A DNA stretch of 64,000 nucleotides from Arsenophonus nilaparvatae (GTDB lineage Bacteria; Pseudomonadota; Gammaproteobacteria; Enterobacterales; Enterobacteriaceae). Below the pieces are notes generated by a model, which had not been told where the DNA came from, did no database searches, and saw only the letters and a list, made by a program, of their open reading frames with translations. The DNA lies in assembly GCF_000757905.1 (NCBI RefSeq), contig NZ_JRLH01000004.1; one strand, 5' to 3'. Made by a program: the position numbers and the translations under genes. Below, piece by piece: positions 8,502 through 17,286 of the stretch. Positions within the stretch are counted from its first letter, which is position 1; each line of letters begins with the position of its first letter.

Positions 8502-8918
8502 ATGAGTTTATCTATTGGAAATGGTTTTTTTATAAGAGAAAAGATAACTATTGGCGATATTAGAGAAATACAAAAAAATAATTCGTCTATTCAATTAACA
8601 TTATGGGAAAAAATAAAGGATTTCTTTTTTTCCACGGGAAAAGAAGAAGCTTATTCTTGTGTGGCAAAATTAAATAACTCTTTAGCAGAATTAAATTCTA
8701 AAGAAGCAACAAAAAATTTTTTAAAATTAAAATCTTTAGCATCTGAAGGACATAAAAATCACTTTCTAGAATACGGCTATCATGATAAATTTAGTGAAAA
8801 AATAAAAACTTTTGAGTTAAAAGACGATAGCTGGAATACTTTAATAAAATTTTCATATTCAAGTGATGGAGATTTTTTTTCATATCAATTTTTACATATA
8901 AAAATAACTAACTTATAA
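8502..8918 (+). CDS. SifA N-terminal-domain-like type III effector
   Basis: A 138-aa protein aligning with the first ~135 residues of Salmonella SifA. It shares the start (SIGNGF against TIGNGF), the translocation block LWEKIKDFFFSTGK, identical over that stretch, and a later match FLKLKSLASEGHKNHF to FFELKELACASQRDRF. WEKIxxFF is the signature that directs SPI-2 effectors into host cells; in SifA this domain binds the kinesin adaptor SKIP. The SifA C-terminal WxxxE domain is absent and the frame ends cleanly, so this is a stand-alone N-domain or a truncated gene. Ribosome site AGTAGGA precedes the ATG. Base composition is extremely AT-rich. Confidence 0.85.
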   Translation: MSLSIGNGFFIREKITIGDIREIQKNNSSIQLTLWEKIKDFFFSTGKEEAYSCVAKLNNSLAELNSKEATKNFLKLKSLASEGHKNHFLEYGYHDKFSEKIKTFELKDDSWNTLIKFSYSSDGDFFSYQFLHIKITNL

Positions 8919-9657
8919 ATTCAAAAAACTGTTTCTGGCTAAAAATAATATGACTTAATTATGTCGCTAAATCTAATTGATTATAGCGGCAATTTTTTAT
9001 TAACTATCTAAGCAATAAAATTTGCTAAAGAAAGTTAAGTTCTCCTAAAAGAAGAAACAGTGAATATTTTAAGTAATAATTTGATAATTCATCCTCTCAT
9101 CACTAAATAAAACATATTTAAACTTAATCAGGGAATACTTTTTTTACTGTTAAAGTTTAAAATCACTGCGTATTAGCTAAATTGTCGTTGATTGTGTTTG
9201 TAGGAATACAATTATCAGGGTCGTCAAAACGTATAAAACATTTAGTGCTTGATTTTCTATTTGTATCTTTAGTTATATTGCCATTTTCAGCTAATGATAA
9301 ATAACTAAAGGATAAAAAAACGTAACGATAAGAATTTCTTACAATGATTGCATAATTTACGTTCCATAGATAAATGAAATTTATTAACCAATAATACGCA
9401 ACTTATATGGTCACTCAATAGCAGTTAGTGTAAAGGCAATAAAATTCTATCAAGATGTAAGTATTGTATTTTTTATATAACTTTTTACACTACCAGTGTG
9501 AGAGACTATTTGGTAGTTAACCAATAAAAATTTTCTTAATACTAAATATAAAATAAAGGGTAAATCTCATATTATTTGGCATCCATTTTTCCTGTTGTAA
9601 AAGAGGTGGGCTAAGATAAAAGTGCTAGCGGAAATGGTTGGAAGTATAAGTTTCATT
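8919..9657. other. Intergenic stretch without recognisable gene
   Basis: About 740 AT-rich bases between the SifA-like gene and mdfA. Short broken frames only; no family or repeat was recognised. Confidence 0.4.
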
Positions 9658-9680
9658 AGCCACAGCTGGTAGCTGTGGCT
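9658..9680. terminator. Perfect 10-bp inverted repeat downstream of mdfA
   Basis: AGCCACAGCT and AGCTGTGGCT around a GGT loop, 25 bases after the mdfA stop. No T-run follows on either strand, so it may be an RNA 3' end hairpin rather than a textbook intrinsic terminator. Confidence 0.5.
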
Positions 9681-9704
9681 GTTCGGAAGATAAGAAAGAA
9701 GTTG

Positions 9705-10937
9705 TTAAAGTTGTTTAATCGTGGATGTTTCTTCTTTTCGGGGGAGTTTATAAGTAAAAAACGTAGCTAAAAGCAACCAGCATAACCCGCAAAATAAATT
9801 TAGCAAATTAAAGGCACCTTCATCTCTCCATAGATAAACTATTTTGGCAAGCTCTATGCCTAAAATAAATATTACCATGTTAATGATGCCCATAGCGGCA
9901 GAAACAGTGCCTTTGCTGACATCACTGGAAAATAAGGTTAATCGGATTAAACAGGCGTTCGTCATTCCAAGCCCGAATGCGTATACAGTTAGACCCGCAG
10001 TTATCCATAGGTAAGCGCCTGATGAGAAAAATATTGAACTGGCAGCTATTATCAGACCAATGATTATCGGTTTACCACCAAATTTAATTAACTGAACTAA
10101 AGTTTTTTTTCCAGTTAGACGGCTTAATGTTAGGTTCCCAATAATTAATCCACCGAAAACTGGTATTTGTAATAATCCATAGATCAGCATTGAGAGCTGT
10201 TCTCCACTTATGATAATAACAGGGGAGAGTGCTATCCAAGCTAGTAGCGGTACGGCGGCAAATCCTATTGCAAGTGCGCCGCTGATAAAATGCTGATTCT
10301 TCAGTACCTGTTTATAATCACGCCATAAATGGGGAAAAGATAATGTTTCCGCTTTTTGCGTTACGGTTTCTGGCATGAAGAAGAATAAGCCGACGAATGC
10401 GATCAAAGCTAAAATAGCAAAAATAATAAATATGCCTTGCCAGGGAAGGATATTGATTAAGGTAGCGCCTGCCAATGGCCCCAGTAATGGCGCTATCAAA
10501 GCCACATTGGCCATTAGTGCAATAATTTTGACGCAGACGGTTTCGTTGAAAGCCTCTTGAATAGTTGCATAGCCAACTGAACCGATAAAGCACAGCCCAA
10601 TGCCTTGTAAGAATCGCATGGCAATGAATTGCTCAATATTCGAAACGAGCAAAATGGCTAAACAGCTAATAATAAAGAACAAGACGCCAATAAGCATAAT
10701 TGGACGTCGACCACGTCTGTCTGATAATGGGCCAAACAACCATTGTAAGAAGACGCCCCCAGCCAGAAATGCTGTCATGGAGGTGGGGATCCATTTTATG
10801 CCAGCATTGAAATTTGCTACCACTTCTAACATGGCGGGTTGGATCATATCGTTAGCGATGTACACGCTAAATTCAAATAACGTTAAACTTAACGGAAAAA
10901 ATATACGTTCTGACTTTGACAAAGAGGATGTGCGCAT
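9705..10937 (-). CDS. mdfA: MdfA multidrug/H+ antiporter (MFS)
   Basis: Twelve-helix major facilitator exporter that expels diverse drugs and cations in exchange for protons across the inner membrane. The protein tracks E. coli MdfA along its whole length: FEFSVYIANDMIQPAM holds the acidic residues equivalent to Glu26 and Asp34 that carry substrate and proton, GPLSDRRGRRP is the loop 2-3 motif A, and ANVALIAPLLGPLAG is the antiporter motif C. The frame opens at a TTG at 11000, but the ATG at 10937 gives 410 codons, the family length. A single-gene unit; no local repressor is visible. Confidence 0.94.
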   Translation of the reverse strand: MRTSSLSKSERIFFPLSLTLFEFSVYIANDMIQPAMLEVVANFNAGIKWIPTSMTAFLAGGVFLQWLFGPLSDRRGRRPIMLIGVLFFIISCLAILLVSNIEQFIAMRFLQGIGLCFIGSVGYATIQEAFNETVCVKIIALMANVALIAPLLGPLAGATLINILPWQGIFIIFAILALIAFVGLFFFMPETVTQKAETLSFPHLWRDYKQVLKNQHFISGALAIGFAAVPLLAWIALSPVIIISGEQLSMLIYGLLQIPVFGGLIIGNLTLSRLTGKKTLVQLIKFGGKPIIIGLIIAASSIFFSSGAYLWITAGLTVYAFGLGMTNACLIRLTLFSSDVSKGTVSAAMGIINMVIFILGIELAKIVYLWRDEGAFNLLNLFCGLCWLLLATFFTYKLPRKEETSTIKQL

Positions 10938-11108
10938 GAATTTATTCTTATTAAAATAGGTAACTGTATGGCCCGCTTTGAGTATTGATACAATAGTCAA
11001 TAACGGATAGGTGTGATTTTATTTCAATTAGTATAACAAAATCCAGTCTCTTTTATCGCACAGTAGATTAAGGTAAGCATGGAATTTTAGTGTTGTTATT
11101 ACCCTATA

Positions 11109-11591
11109 TCAGATATTTTGTAGCCGAAATTTTTTAGCAATAGCGACCCATTTTAGGATTTGGCTGTTATTTTCTATTAGGGTATGCGCTTTGTCATACA
11201 CTAAATCAATAATATAAAAGTGATGAGCACCAATTTTATCAATAAAGTAGGAATAAATAATGAACGAGTCACTTGTACTATTCCATTGAACTAGTTTGCC
11301 ATCGTCATCTTCCCAGATAGAGTTCTCTTGCCACAAATGAGTATGATGTAGCTCTTCATATCTGGCAGAGTTTGGCCTTTTCATTGGTTTATCTCTGCCA
11401 ATAGTTTCAACATGAGATGGGTGTTCTAGCTGGATATGGTATGGAGGTATAGGAATATCACCGAATCCAATACATTTTTGTTTATATTCTTCGAATTAGC
11501 TAATAAACGATTCTGCTATAGTTCCTAAATTAACAACAAGGTTTAATAGAATTTTCTGTACATGAAAGCTACGAGTTATTTCTATTGCCAT
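11109..11591 (-). pseudogene. YafO-family toxin gene with premature stop
   Basis: From an ATG at 11591 the minus strand encodes a protein resembling YafO, a ribosome-dependent mRNA endonuclease: an early FxxYKxxxxxxxFG segment, a GRDKPM block, a central LHHTHLW and a C-terminal ILKWVAIAKKFRLQ like the YafO end KIGKMAEAFRMRF. A TAA codon at 11498-11496 interrupts the frame after 31 codons; the remainder (to 11109) stays in frame. Unless the stop is bypassed, the toxin is inactive. The preceding small gene could be its antitoxin. Confidence 0.6.
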
Positions 11592-11597
11592 CAATCC

Positions 11598-11720
11598 TTA
11601 TCTCACTTTTTCCATTTCCTTTGCTGCTATTCTAAAGGCATCAGACATAGCCTTTTTATATTCAGCAGAACGCCTAATAGTTTTACAAACTTTTTTATCT
11701 TTTTCCTGTTCTTGTGACAT
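11598..11720 (-). CDS. Possible antitoxin partner of the YafO-like toxin
   Basis: A 40-codon frame of charged, probably helical residues (MSQEQEKDKK...AAKEMEKVR) ending 6 bases before the toxin start, an arrangement typical of antitoxin-toxin pairs. It does not resemble YafN closely, so the assignment rests on position. A ribosome-site-like GAGGTGG lies just upstream (11723-11729). Confidence 0.4.
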   Translation of the reverse strand: MSQEQEKDKKVCKTIRRSAEYKKAMSDAFRIAAKEMEKVR

Positions 11721-11956
11721 AGTCCACCTCGATTCGTCATCTTACGCTATTCAAGTTTTGCTTGTTAACCTTTAGCCGATTCTATTGTTAACAAGTAGCT
11801 TTTTAAATAACTATTTATTACATTATGAACGTTATTTGCTCATTATTGCTTTAAATATAACTATTATTCCTTTAGCTATATATTAGACCATTTTTTATAC
11901 AAAAAAATCTTTTTAGATACTAGGATTGTTTCCTCAGTTATAAAATATCAAACATC

Positions 11957-12565
11957 ATGAAATTAAATCAATTAGTTGCAATTAGACCAACGAAAAAGCA
12001 TTACTATCCCTCATCGGGTAACGAACATCGATATGCCCCTAATTTGCTTAAACGACAATTTTCCCCTCAACAGCATAATCACTATTATGTCGGTGATATC
12101 ACGTATATTAGATATCACTATGGGTGGAGCTATTTAGCTTGCGTGTTAGATTTAGCCACCAAAGAAGTTATTGGTTATGCCTTATCAACAAAACCGGATA
12201 CGAAATTAGTGAAAGAAGCCTTAGATAACGCCATTGAACGGCAATTACCGGATACGACAAGTTTGATGTTCCATTCAGATCAAGGTTGCCAATATTCATC
12301 GGAGGAGTTTAGGGCGCACCTCTTTGAACGGAAAATAACTCAAAGCATGAGTCGGCGAGGTAATTGCCTCGATAATGCCGTGATGGAAAGATTTTTTAGG
12401 AGTTTAAAGACAGAAAAGCTTAACCATTTATCGTTTATGAATCATCAATCTGTTGTCTATGAAGTTGAAAATTACATTCAGTTTTATAATTATTATCGAC
12501 GCCATTCAACAATTGGTTATTTAACGCCACATCAAAAATATCATGAACTAAAGAATGCCGCTTAG
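11957..12565 (+). pseudogene. IS3-family transposase OrfB, N-terminally truncated
   Basis: Retains the DDE integrase fold: first Asp in YVGDITYI, second Asp in FHSDQGCQYSS, Glu in NAVMERFFRSLKTE, and the C-terminal YNYYRRHSTIGYLTPHQ. The N-terminal helix-turn-helix region that a 270-280-aa OrfB would carry is largely missing, leaving 202 aa. Probably inactive without OrfA and the left end. Confidence 0.85.
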
Positions 12566-12594
12566 ATCTTCTACAGAATTTGTTGACCATTACA
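11957..12594 (+). mobile_element. IS3-family insertion sequence, left end missing
   Basis: Contains the 3' two thirds of an orfB and a plausible right end at 12594, where the sequence reads (outward-in) TGTAATGGTCAACAAATTCT. No matching left inverted repeat and no orfA were found, so the element is deleted on its left. It interrupts a PAS-domain regulator gene on the other strand. Confidence 0.7.
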
Positions 12595-12875
12595 GCCCCT
12601 TCTTTGCTTGATTCTGCTTTCCTGTCATGGGCTTTTAATTCGGGCGCTAAGTCATACCAAGCAACAGGTAGTTCTTCATCTAGACGACCTTCAAAATCAA
12701 ACCCTTTAGGGATATTACAAAAGTTCATGGCGGCTTGATTCATATAAACAAATCGAGATTCTGTGTCTTTAATTCCCCAAGGAAGCCCAGATCGCTCCAT
12801 GATTGCTATCAATGGAATTTGATTTAATGAATCCAATGACAATATGTTTTTTTCGGTATCTTTGGTTGTTATCAT
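12595..12875 (-). pseudogene. PAS-domain transcription regulator, truncated by the IS
   Basis: Begins with an N-terminal PAS domain (LPWGIKDTESRFVYMNQAAMNF, then DELPVAWYDLAPELKAHDRK) of the kind found in LuxR-type PAS/HTH regulators of Photorhabdus and Xenorhabdus and in plasmid transfer regulators. The frame runs into IS sequence at about 12594, so the DNA-binding C-terminus is gone. It lies downstream of the traY-like gene on the same strand. Confidence 0.7.
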
Positions 12876-13060
12876 TTCAAGCCTCTTTTATCGGGAATCG
12901 TGCATTTTTATGAATAACAAGCGTTATTGCTCCTATTACTCTTTAAACGTAGTCGCCAGAAAAAAAAGCGGGTACAGTATTTTCTACGGTATTTTTCTTA
13001 ACTTTGTAACAAAATATTTCAGAAAAATCACACCTAACATTATCTTATCTGCTATATTTT

Positions 13061-13255
13061 TTAATTATGCTCTCTAAATCGTCGACCTTCTGTTGCAATA
13101 TCCGGAAAGTTCTTTAAATGGTCAAAAAGTCGAATGGTCGCCTCTTGTGTTTTGCTCCGTCTGGAACGAGCAGCCGCTTGAGATAACAAGCGATTCATTT
13201 CAGGTGTTAACTCCACTACCGTCGCTACCGATGAAAACGTTTCATCCTTCTTCAT
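13061..13255 (-). CDS. TraY-like relaxosome / ribbon-helix-helix protein
   Basis: A 64-aa protein with one ribbon-helix-helix unit like F-plasmid TraY: VVELTPEMNRLLSQAAARS, then SRRSKTQEATIRLFDHLKNFPD. TraY binds the transfer origin and the tra promoter of conjugative plasmids. No oriT or relaxase gene is visible near, so this is part of a plasmid-derived remnant. The only upstream ribosome-site candidate is weak. Confidence 0.7.
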   Translation of the reverse strand: MKKDETFSSVATVVELTPEMNRLLSQAAARSRRSKTQEATIRLFDHLKNFPDIATEGRRFREHN

Positions 13256-13324
13256 AGGGTTTTTGTATCCTTAAAATCCAGTATGACTTTTGTGTAAAGT
13301 ATAAAAGAATAAAGGAGCTTGAAT

Positions 13325-13350
13325 AGCCCCCTCGTAGGGGGCTTTATTTT
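13325..13350. terminator. Strong intrinsic terminator
   Basis: AGCCCCC and GGGGGCT around TCGTA, followed on the plus side by TTATTTTC. It separates the regulator genes from the traY-like gene. Confidence 0.8.
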
Positions 13351-13364
13351 CATTATCTGAAATT

Positions 13365-13655
13365 TTAATTTGAAAGATTTTTTGTCATTTCTAACAAAGC
13401 ACCTGGGCAAAATGAGAAGATAAAAAGTCTTTTATCTACAAGCGCCTCTAACTCTTTTTGGGAAAAAACATTCAGCTTTTTTTTTATTTTGGACAACTCC
13501 TTCTTCAAAGAGTCATGTCTTATGCTTTTCAATCTAGCAATATCTTTTGGAGAAAAATGCATTCTTATCCATAAGACGGTGTCAACTTGATTGTTTGATA
13601 ACTCAGGAAATACTGGATAAAATAGAGAAAAATAACCCCTATCAACATTACGCAT
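13365..13655 (-). CDS. Small helix-turn-helix-like protein of the plasmid regulatory cluster
   Basis: A 96-aa basic protein. The segment ELSNNQVDTVLWIRMHFSPK followed by DIARLKSIRHDSLKKELSKI has the spacing of a LuxR/GerE-type helix-turn-helix, but the protein is too short for a sensor domain. No close family was recognised. Ribosome site GGAGC precedes the ATG. Its location between two LuxR-type genes and traY suggests a role in transfer-gene control. Confidence 0.5.
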   Translation of the reverse strand: MRNVDRGYFSLFYPVFPELSNNQVDTVLWIRMHFSPKDIARLKSIRHDSLKKELSKIKKKLNVFSQKELEALVDKRLFIFSFCPGALLEMTKNLSN

Positions 13656-13702
13656 TATTAATTAGCTCCTTAACTATTCGATTAAAAACCAGAGCAATAA
13701 GC

Positions 13703-14323
13703 TCAATTAACCGTTTTGGAACTAATACGTTGTCTGCCAGAAGACAGTAGTTCAGAAGGAATATAGCGCTCAAAGCCTTTCGATTTACCAAATGCCCTTA
13801 ATTGGCAACCTGAATGCACATCGGCTTTTTGATAGATAATATTTAAATGATTGCGTGCTGTTCTCGTTCCGATATCTAATCGTCTTGCAATTTCTTTGAG
13901 ACTTAATCGCTGCATCATAAAAAATAGAATTTGCCACTCTTTAGCAGTAAACAGTTTGCTTGGTTTTTCAGTAGTAACCGCATAAGGCTGCATGCCATCG
14001 ACATAATCCAGCGGCGACAAAAACAAGAACTCGTGGGCGTGGAAGAAAGTGCCAAGATAGCCATTTTCACTACAAAAAAGCGGTAAAAAATGGAATTGCC
14101 AAACTTTGGGCGCTTTGTTGTAATCAGATGGCAAATGGCATATTACGAAAAATGGGGATCTTTCAATCTGTACTTTTTCTATCAATGTTTTCATTTCAGG
14201 AGTACGGATTAACTTAAAAAGTAAATCTGTCATTTTGGCATCAGTCTGAATTTTTCCCTCGCTATTGCTAAAACCACAGGGAACATTAGCGCTCAACGAA
14301 AGTTTAATCATCTCAGGTTTCAT
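13703..14323 (-). CDS. LuxR-type HTH regulator with PAS-like sensor half
   Basis: A 206-aa regulator. The C-terminal half has a GerE-type helix-turn-helix (LFTAKEWQILFFMMQRLSLK, then EIARRLDIGTRTARNHLN), and the N-terminal half resembles the PAS-like sensor of plasmid transfer activators (PFFVICHLPSDYNK, YLGTFFHAHEFLFLSPLDYV). Its ATG overlaps the stop of the upstream LuxR gene (ATGA), indicating translational coupling. Likely part of the control circuit of the former conjugative plasmid. Confidence 0.7.
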   Translation of the reverse strand: MKPEMIKLSLSANVPCGFSNSEGKIQTDAKMTDLLFKLIRTPEMKTLIEKVQIERSPFFVICHLPSDYNKAPKVWQFHFLPLFCSENGYLGTFFHAHEFLFLSPLDYVDGMQPYAVTTEKPSKLFTAKEWQILFFMMQRLSLKEIARRLDIGTRTARNHLNIIYQKADVHSGCQLRAFGKSKGFERYIPSELLSSGRQRISSKTVN

Positions 14324-15065
14324 GCACCACCCCCAAGTCTCTTGATAAGGCCGAGTTCAGCACTGACTCTTATCGCTTGTTTCGCGTTGCATACGCCCAG
14401 TTTTTTCACTACGTTGCTCATATGAAATTTAACTGTGCCTGTTTTAATACCTAATATCATCGCGATTTCAAGATACGTTTTTCCCAAACTCACCCAGTAA
14501 AGGATTTCATTTTCCCTCGGGCTAAATATTACCGTCGCCTTTTTACCCTCATTGCTGCGTTCGGTATAAGCGTCAATCAGTTTGTTGTGCGTGACCATCA
14601 GCAACATTTGCAGTTTTTCTTTGATTTGTGTTTCCAATTCAGGGGAATTTTGCTCATCGACTATCACATTTAACCGCGCCAAATAGTGGTTGAGGTCATG
14701 AAAGATGAAAGTATGACCACCACAACAATCACAATTTTTGTGGCATTCACTATCTTTTTTAACGTCAATTTCAAATTGATGAGAATATTTTCATCCCAAA
14801 AAAACGGTAAAGTCCGGTTTAATGATTTTTTAATCAGTGGGTCAACATACTGGTAGCTTTCTGCTTTGTAAATTTCAACCCATTCTTCGGGATAATTTGA
14901 CAAACAAAAATAACGGTTCGGATTATTTTTATCCATGACAGAATAGGAGTATTTCAACGTGCCAATTTTATTAATTTCGCGCTCCAAAGAAGAGTTGATG
15001 ACATAATTAATCTCTTTGTCATTCAAAAATAAATTCGGTGGGTTGTTTGAAGTTAAATATTTCAT
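14320..15065 (-). pseudogene. LuxR-type autoinducer-binding regulator with a frameshift
   Basis: The N-terminal frame (15065 to about 14740) encodes an autoinducer-binding domain (LKYSYSVMDKN, YPEEWVEIYKAESYQYVDPL, FFWDEN). The C-terminal frame (to 14320) encodes the rest, including FIFHDLNHYLARL and a GerE helix-turn-helix (FSPRENEILYWVSLGKTYLE, then IKTGTVKFHMSNVVKKLGV). The frames join at a run of five A on the coding strand (14735-14739); one additional A restores a continuous LuxR protein of about 248 aa. A perfect GGAGG precedes the ATG. It is scored as broken unless slippage rescues it. Confidence 0.8.
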
Positions 15066-15202
15066 ACCTCACCTCCAATACTACGAAGGTACTGACGCTG
15101 ACGGGTTGTAAGGTATTTCGATGTGAGAGCAAAGCTCAAAAGCTGCTCGATTGATATGCCGCACGCTTTCATTATGCGTGCAATATGCGTACTATTTCGC
15201 AT
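15062..15202 (-). CDS. Small upstream protein coupled to the LuxR gene
   Basis: A 46-codon frame (MRNSTHIARIMKACGISIEQ...) with AGGAG 7 bases before its ATG; its TGA overlaps the ATG of the LuxR gene. It is basic and possibly helical. It may be a genuine small protein or a translational leader; no family was recognised. Confidence 0.45.
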   Translation of the reverse strand: MRNSTHIARIMKACGISIEQLLSFALTSKYLTTRQRQYLRSIGGEV

Positions 15203-15283
15203 AGTCCGACTCCTAGCGTTATTAGGGTTTGGGTTAGCTCTTTGTGCGTGCTAGTTACACGTATAAAGAGCGTTATTTTTATT

Positions 15284-16204
15284 TCAATGTTTCTTAAGTA
15301 TTACCTTATCTGTGTTATCAATTTCATATAACCAACAAGTAACAGCAGATAATTCGTTCAAAGATTTTTGTAATATCTGCCTAAATTTATATAATTCTTT
15401 TATTTCGCTACTACACAATTCTTTCAGTGTCGCTACTTTTACGGGAAACGGCTTAGCATGACTGCTGTAAAAACCATATAACCACTGAGTCAAAGGTTTA
15501 CCTTTAAGTTTGAGTCTTATTTCTTTAGTTATTCCTGTCCAACCTGCATCACCAAAACAGGCTGATATTTTAGGATTTAGCGCCAAGCAATTTTCCCCTG
15601 TTTTCTCATCTCGGTAGATTAAATCAATAATACTACCGATATAAGTATATTTACCGTCAGAAATTTCAACCGCATTGGCTTTTAAACGTAGGAGGCTATT
15701 CTTCAGCCATTCATGATCTGATTTACCTGTATTCCGCTGTATTGAAAGCAAAAAATTATGAGCTGCAAACCGAACCGTATACCCTAGAGGAGAATCCTGA
15801 CAACGTTGTAAACATTCTAGCCATACATCCAAATCCGACTGATCTAATTGTTCACCTGTAAATTTTACGGTGTAGCCATTTAGTGTAGTTTTCAGAACAT
15901 TTTTTTCATATTTCCTAGAACCTCTTTTTACAACACCAAACAAAGCACTGCGTAATACCACATTCGGTGCAGGTATCTGTGTTTTTTTACTAATGGGTAA
16001 GTATTTTTTTTTATTTTCTTCCTTAGAAATAGTATTAAGAGATTGAGAATTCATTGTTGTATTTGGTATTGGTGATGCTGATAACTCATCTTCACGGTTA
16101 AGGATCGCATTAATTTTATCAGCAACCCTATCAGGAGACTTATTTTTTCTCTCCATAATGCGTTTACCAATGTCATCCCAACGAGATTTCACGTTTTTGC
16201 TCAC
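15284..16204 (-). CDS. TrfA-type plasmid replication initiator
   Basis: Resembles the IncP TrfA family: VLRSALFGVVKRGSRKY, then the diagnostic GEQLDQSDLDVWLECLQR, LSIQRNTGKSDHEWLKNSL and LRLKANAVE. These proteins bind iterons and recruit DnaA and DnaB to a plasmid origin. At 306 aa it is near the length of short TrfA forms. The start is a GTG with GGAGG just upstream. Three 22-bp iterons and a DnaA box lie 475-840 bases upstream, so a whole replicon core is preserved. Confidence 0.85.
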   Translation of the reverse strand: MSKNVKSRWDDIGKRIMERKNKSPDRVADKINAILNREDELSASPIPNTTMNSQSLNTISKEENKKKYLPISKKTQIPAPNVVLRSALFGVVKRGSRKYEKNVLKTTLNGYTVKFTGEQLDQSDLDVWLECLQRCQDSPLGYTVRFAAHNFLLSIQRNTGKSDHEWLKNSLLRLKANAVEISDGKYTYIGSIIDLIYRDEKTGENCLALNPKISACFGDAGWTGITKEIRLKLKGKPLTQWLYGFYSSHAKPFPVKVATLKELCSSEIKELYKFRQILQKSLNELSAVTCWLYEIDNTDKVILKKH

Positions 16205-16403
16205 ATAACCTCCGCTCGTAATGTCGTCAGTATGTACAACAATAATGCAAACGCATCCCCACGCATTGTAAAAAAACGCAGAGTAACTTCTTTACATAAC
16301 CTTTTATAAACACTTATCATGTTCTTTGCAGACATATCAATATTCCTCTATTGATGTAGATGCCTAGTGTTGCCCTGCGTTCTTGTCTGGATAAGGGCAA
16401 CAC

Positions 16404-16580
16404 TTATTTACTTGATTTTTCTTTTATCTCCAATTTCAGCAAAAAATTTCTGACACCATTAACAGAGGCCATTTCTTTTTTGTTTTCTGCAAGCCAAAGA
16501 GCAATGTTTGCATAGCTAACTCCTTCATTTCTCAACCTAACTATATCGTTTTCATAATCTGCATATTTTATTCTTTTCAA
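16404..16580 (-). CDS. Small helix-turn-helix protein beside the plasmid origin
   Basis: About 58 aa: YENDIVRLRNEGVSYANIAL followed by WLAENKK...NGVRNFLLKL has the form of a helix-turn-helix (EGVSYANIALWL). A TTG at 16580 preceded by GGGGGA is the likely start; the frame opens upstream at 16598. Position between replication gene and iterons suggests a copy-number or partition regulator, but this is inference. Confidence 0.5.
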   Translation of the reverse strand: MKRIKYADYENDIVRLRNEGVSYANIALWLAENKKEMASVNGVRNFLLKLEIKEKSSK

Positions 16581-16678
16581 TTTTCCCCCATAATGCAAAA
16601 CTTACACTTACACTTACACTTATATAGTGACCAATAATTCCTGTCAACATTTTTTCAGATATATATTTCCCAATAAAG

Positions 16679-16744
16679 CACGGGATAGCAGGTAGGGTGG
16701 CACGGGATAGCAGGTAGGGTGGCACGGGATAGCAGGTAGGGTGG
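16679..16744 (+). repeat. Three 22-bp iterons (plasmid origin)
   Basis: Three exact, head-to-tail copies of a 22-bp unit starting CACGGGATAGCAGG (16679-16700, 16701-16722, 16723-16744). One unit equals two helical turns, as expected of Rep-protein iterons. They stand 475 bases upstream of the TrfA-type gene. Confidence 0.93.
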
Positions 16745-16982
16745 AACAATTACTAAAAAAAATTGACATGTAAATAGCTTTAACTAAAAGCAGTTATAAA
16801 AATAAAAAATAAATAAATACAATAACTTATATTCGTTCAATGAAATAAATTGGAAGGTAATCTTTTAACCGAGTAATTTTATAAATTATTGATTTTAAAG
16901 ATAAAAAGCCCCAATAGGGAATTATATAACTTATTGAAAATAAAGGAAAAAATAAAATAATAAATCCACAAAAAAAGCTAGC

Positions 16983-17041
16983 TAATCTTTTTTAATCAAA
17001 AAAATATAATCTTTTTTAATCGGCGAACCCCCTGTGGATAA
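16983..17041 (+). other. Candidate plasmid unwinding region and DnaA box
   Basis: Two copies of TAATCTTTTTTAATC (16983-16997 and 17007-17021) followed by TGTGGATAA (17033-17041), the exact complement of the consensus DnaA box TTATCCACA. AT-rich repeats next to a DnaA box and iterons form a standard origin layout. Confidence 0.75.
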
Positions 17042-17286
17042 CTTTTCTTCTAACAAAAAAACCAAACCAAAAAATATGCTGCTACTGAGTGCCATATTCC
17101 TTTTTAACAAATGTGATATTCCGCTTCCTCGTCTGCTCACTCGCTACGCTCGGTCACAGACTTGCGTCGAGCGGTGGGATTTTAATTAAAAATATTTTTT
17201 GAGTTAAATTAGCCTGAAACATTGCACTATCCTGTTGCTCCGGCTAGCATCACTAGAATTAACGTATTTATTAATTCAGGCACAAC

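Noticed and set aside
16552..16749. Minus-strand frame running through the iterons
   Set aside because: It exists because the 22-bp iterons happen to lack stops; the Cys/Pro repeats it encodes are artefacts of the repeated DNA.
17100..17180. GC-rich inverted sequence near the plasmid origin (CTCACTCGCTACGCTCGG)
   Set aside because: Considered as a partition site or terminator; the pairing is imperfect and no parAB genes are near, so no call was made.
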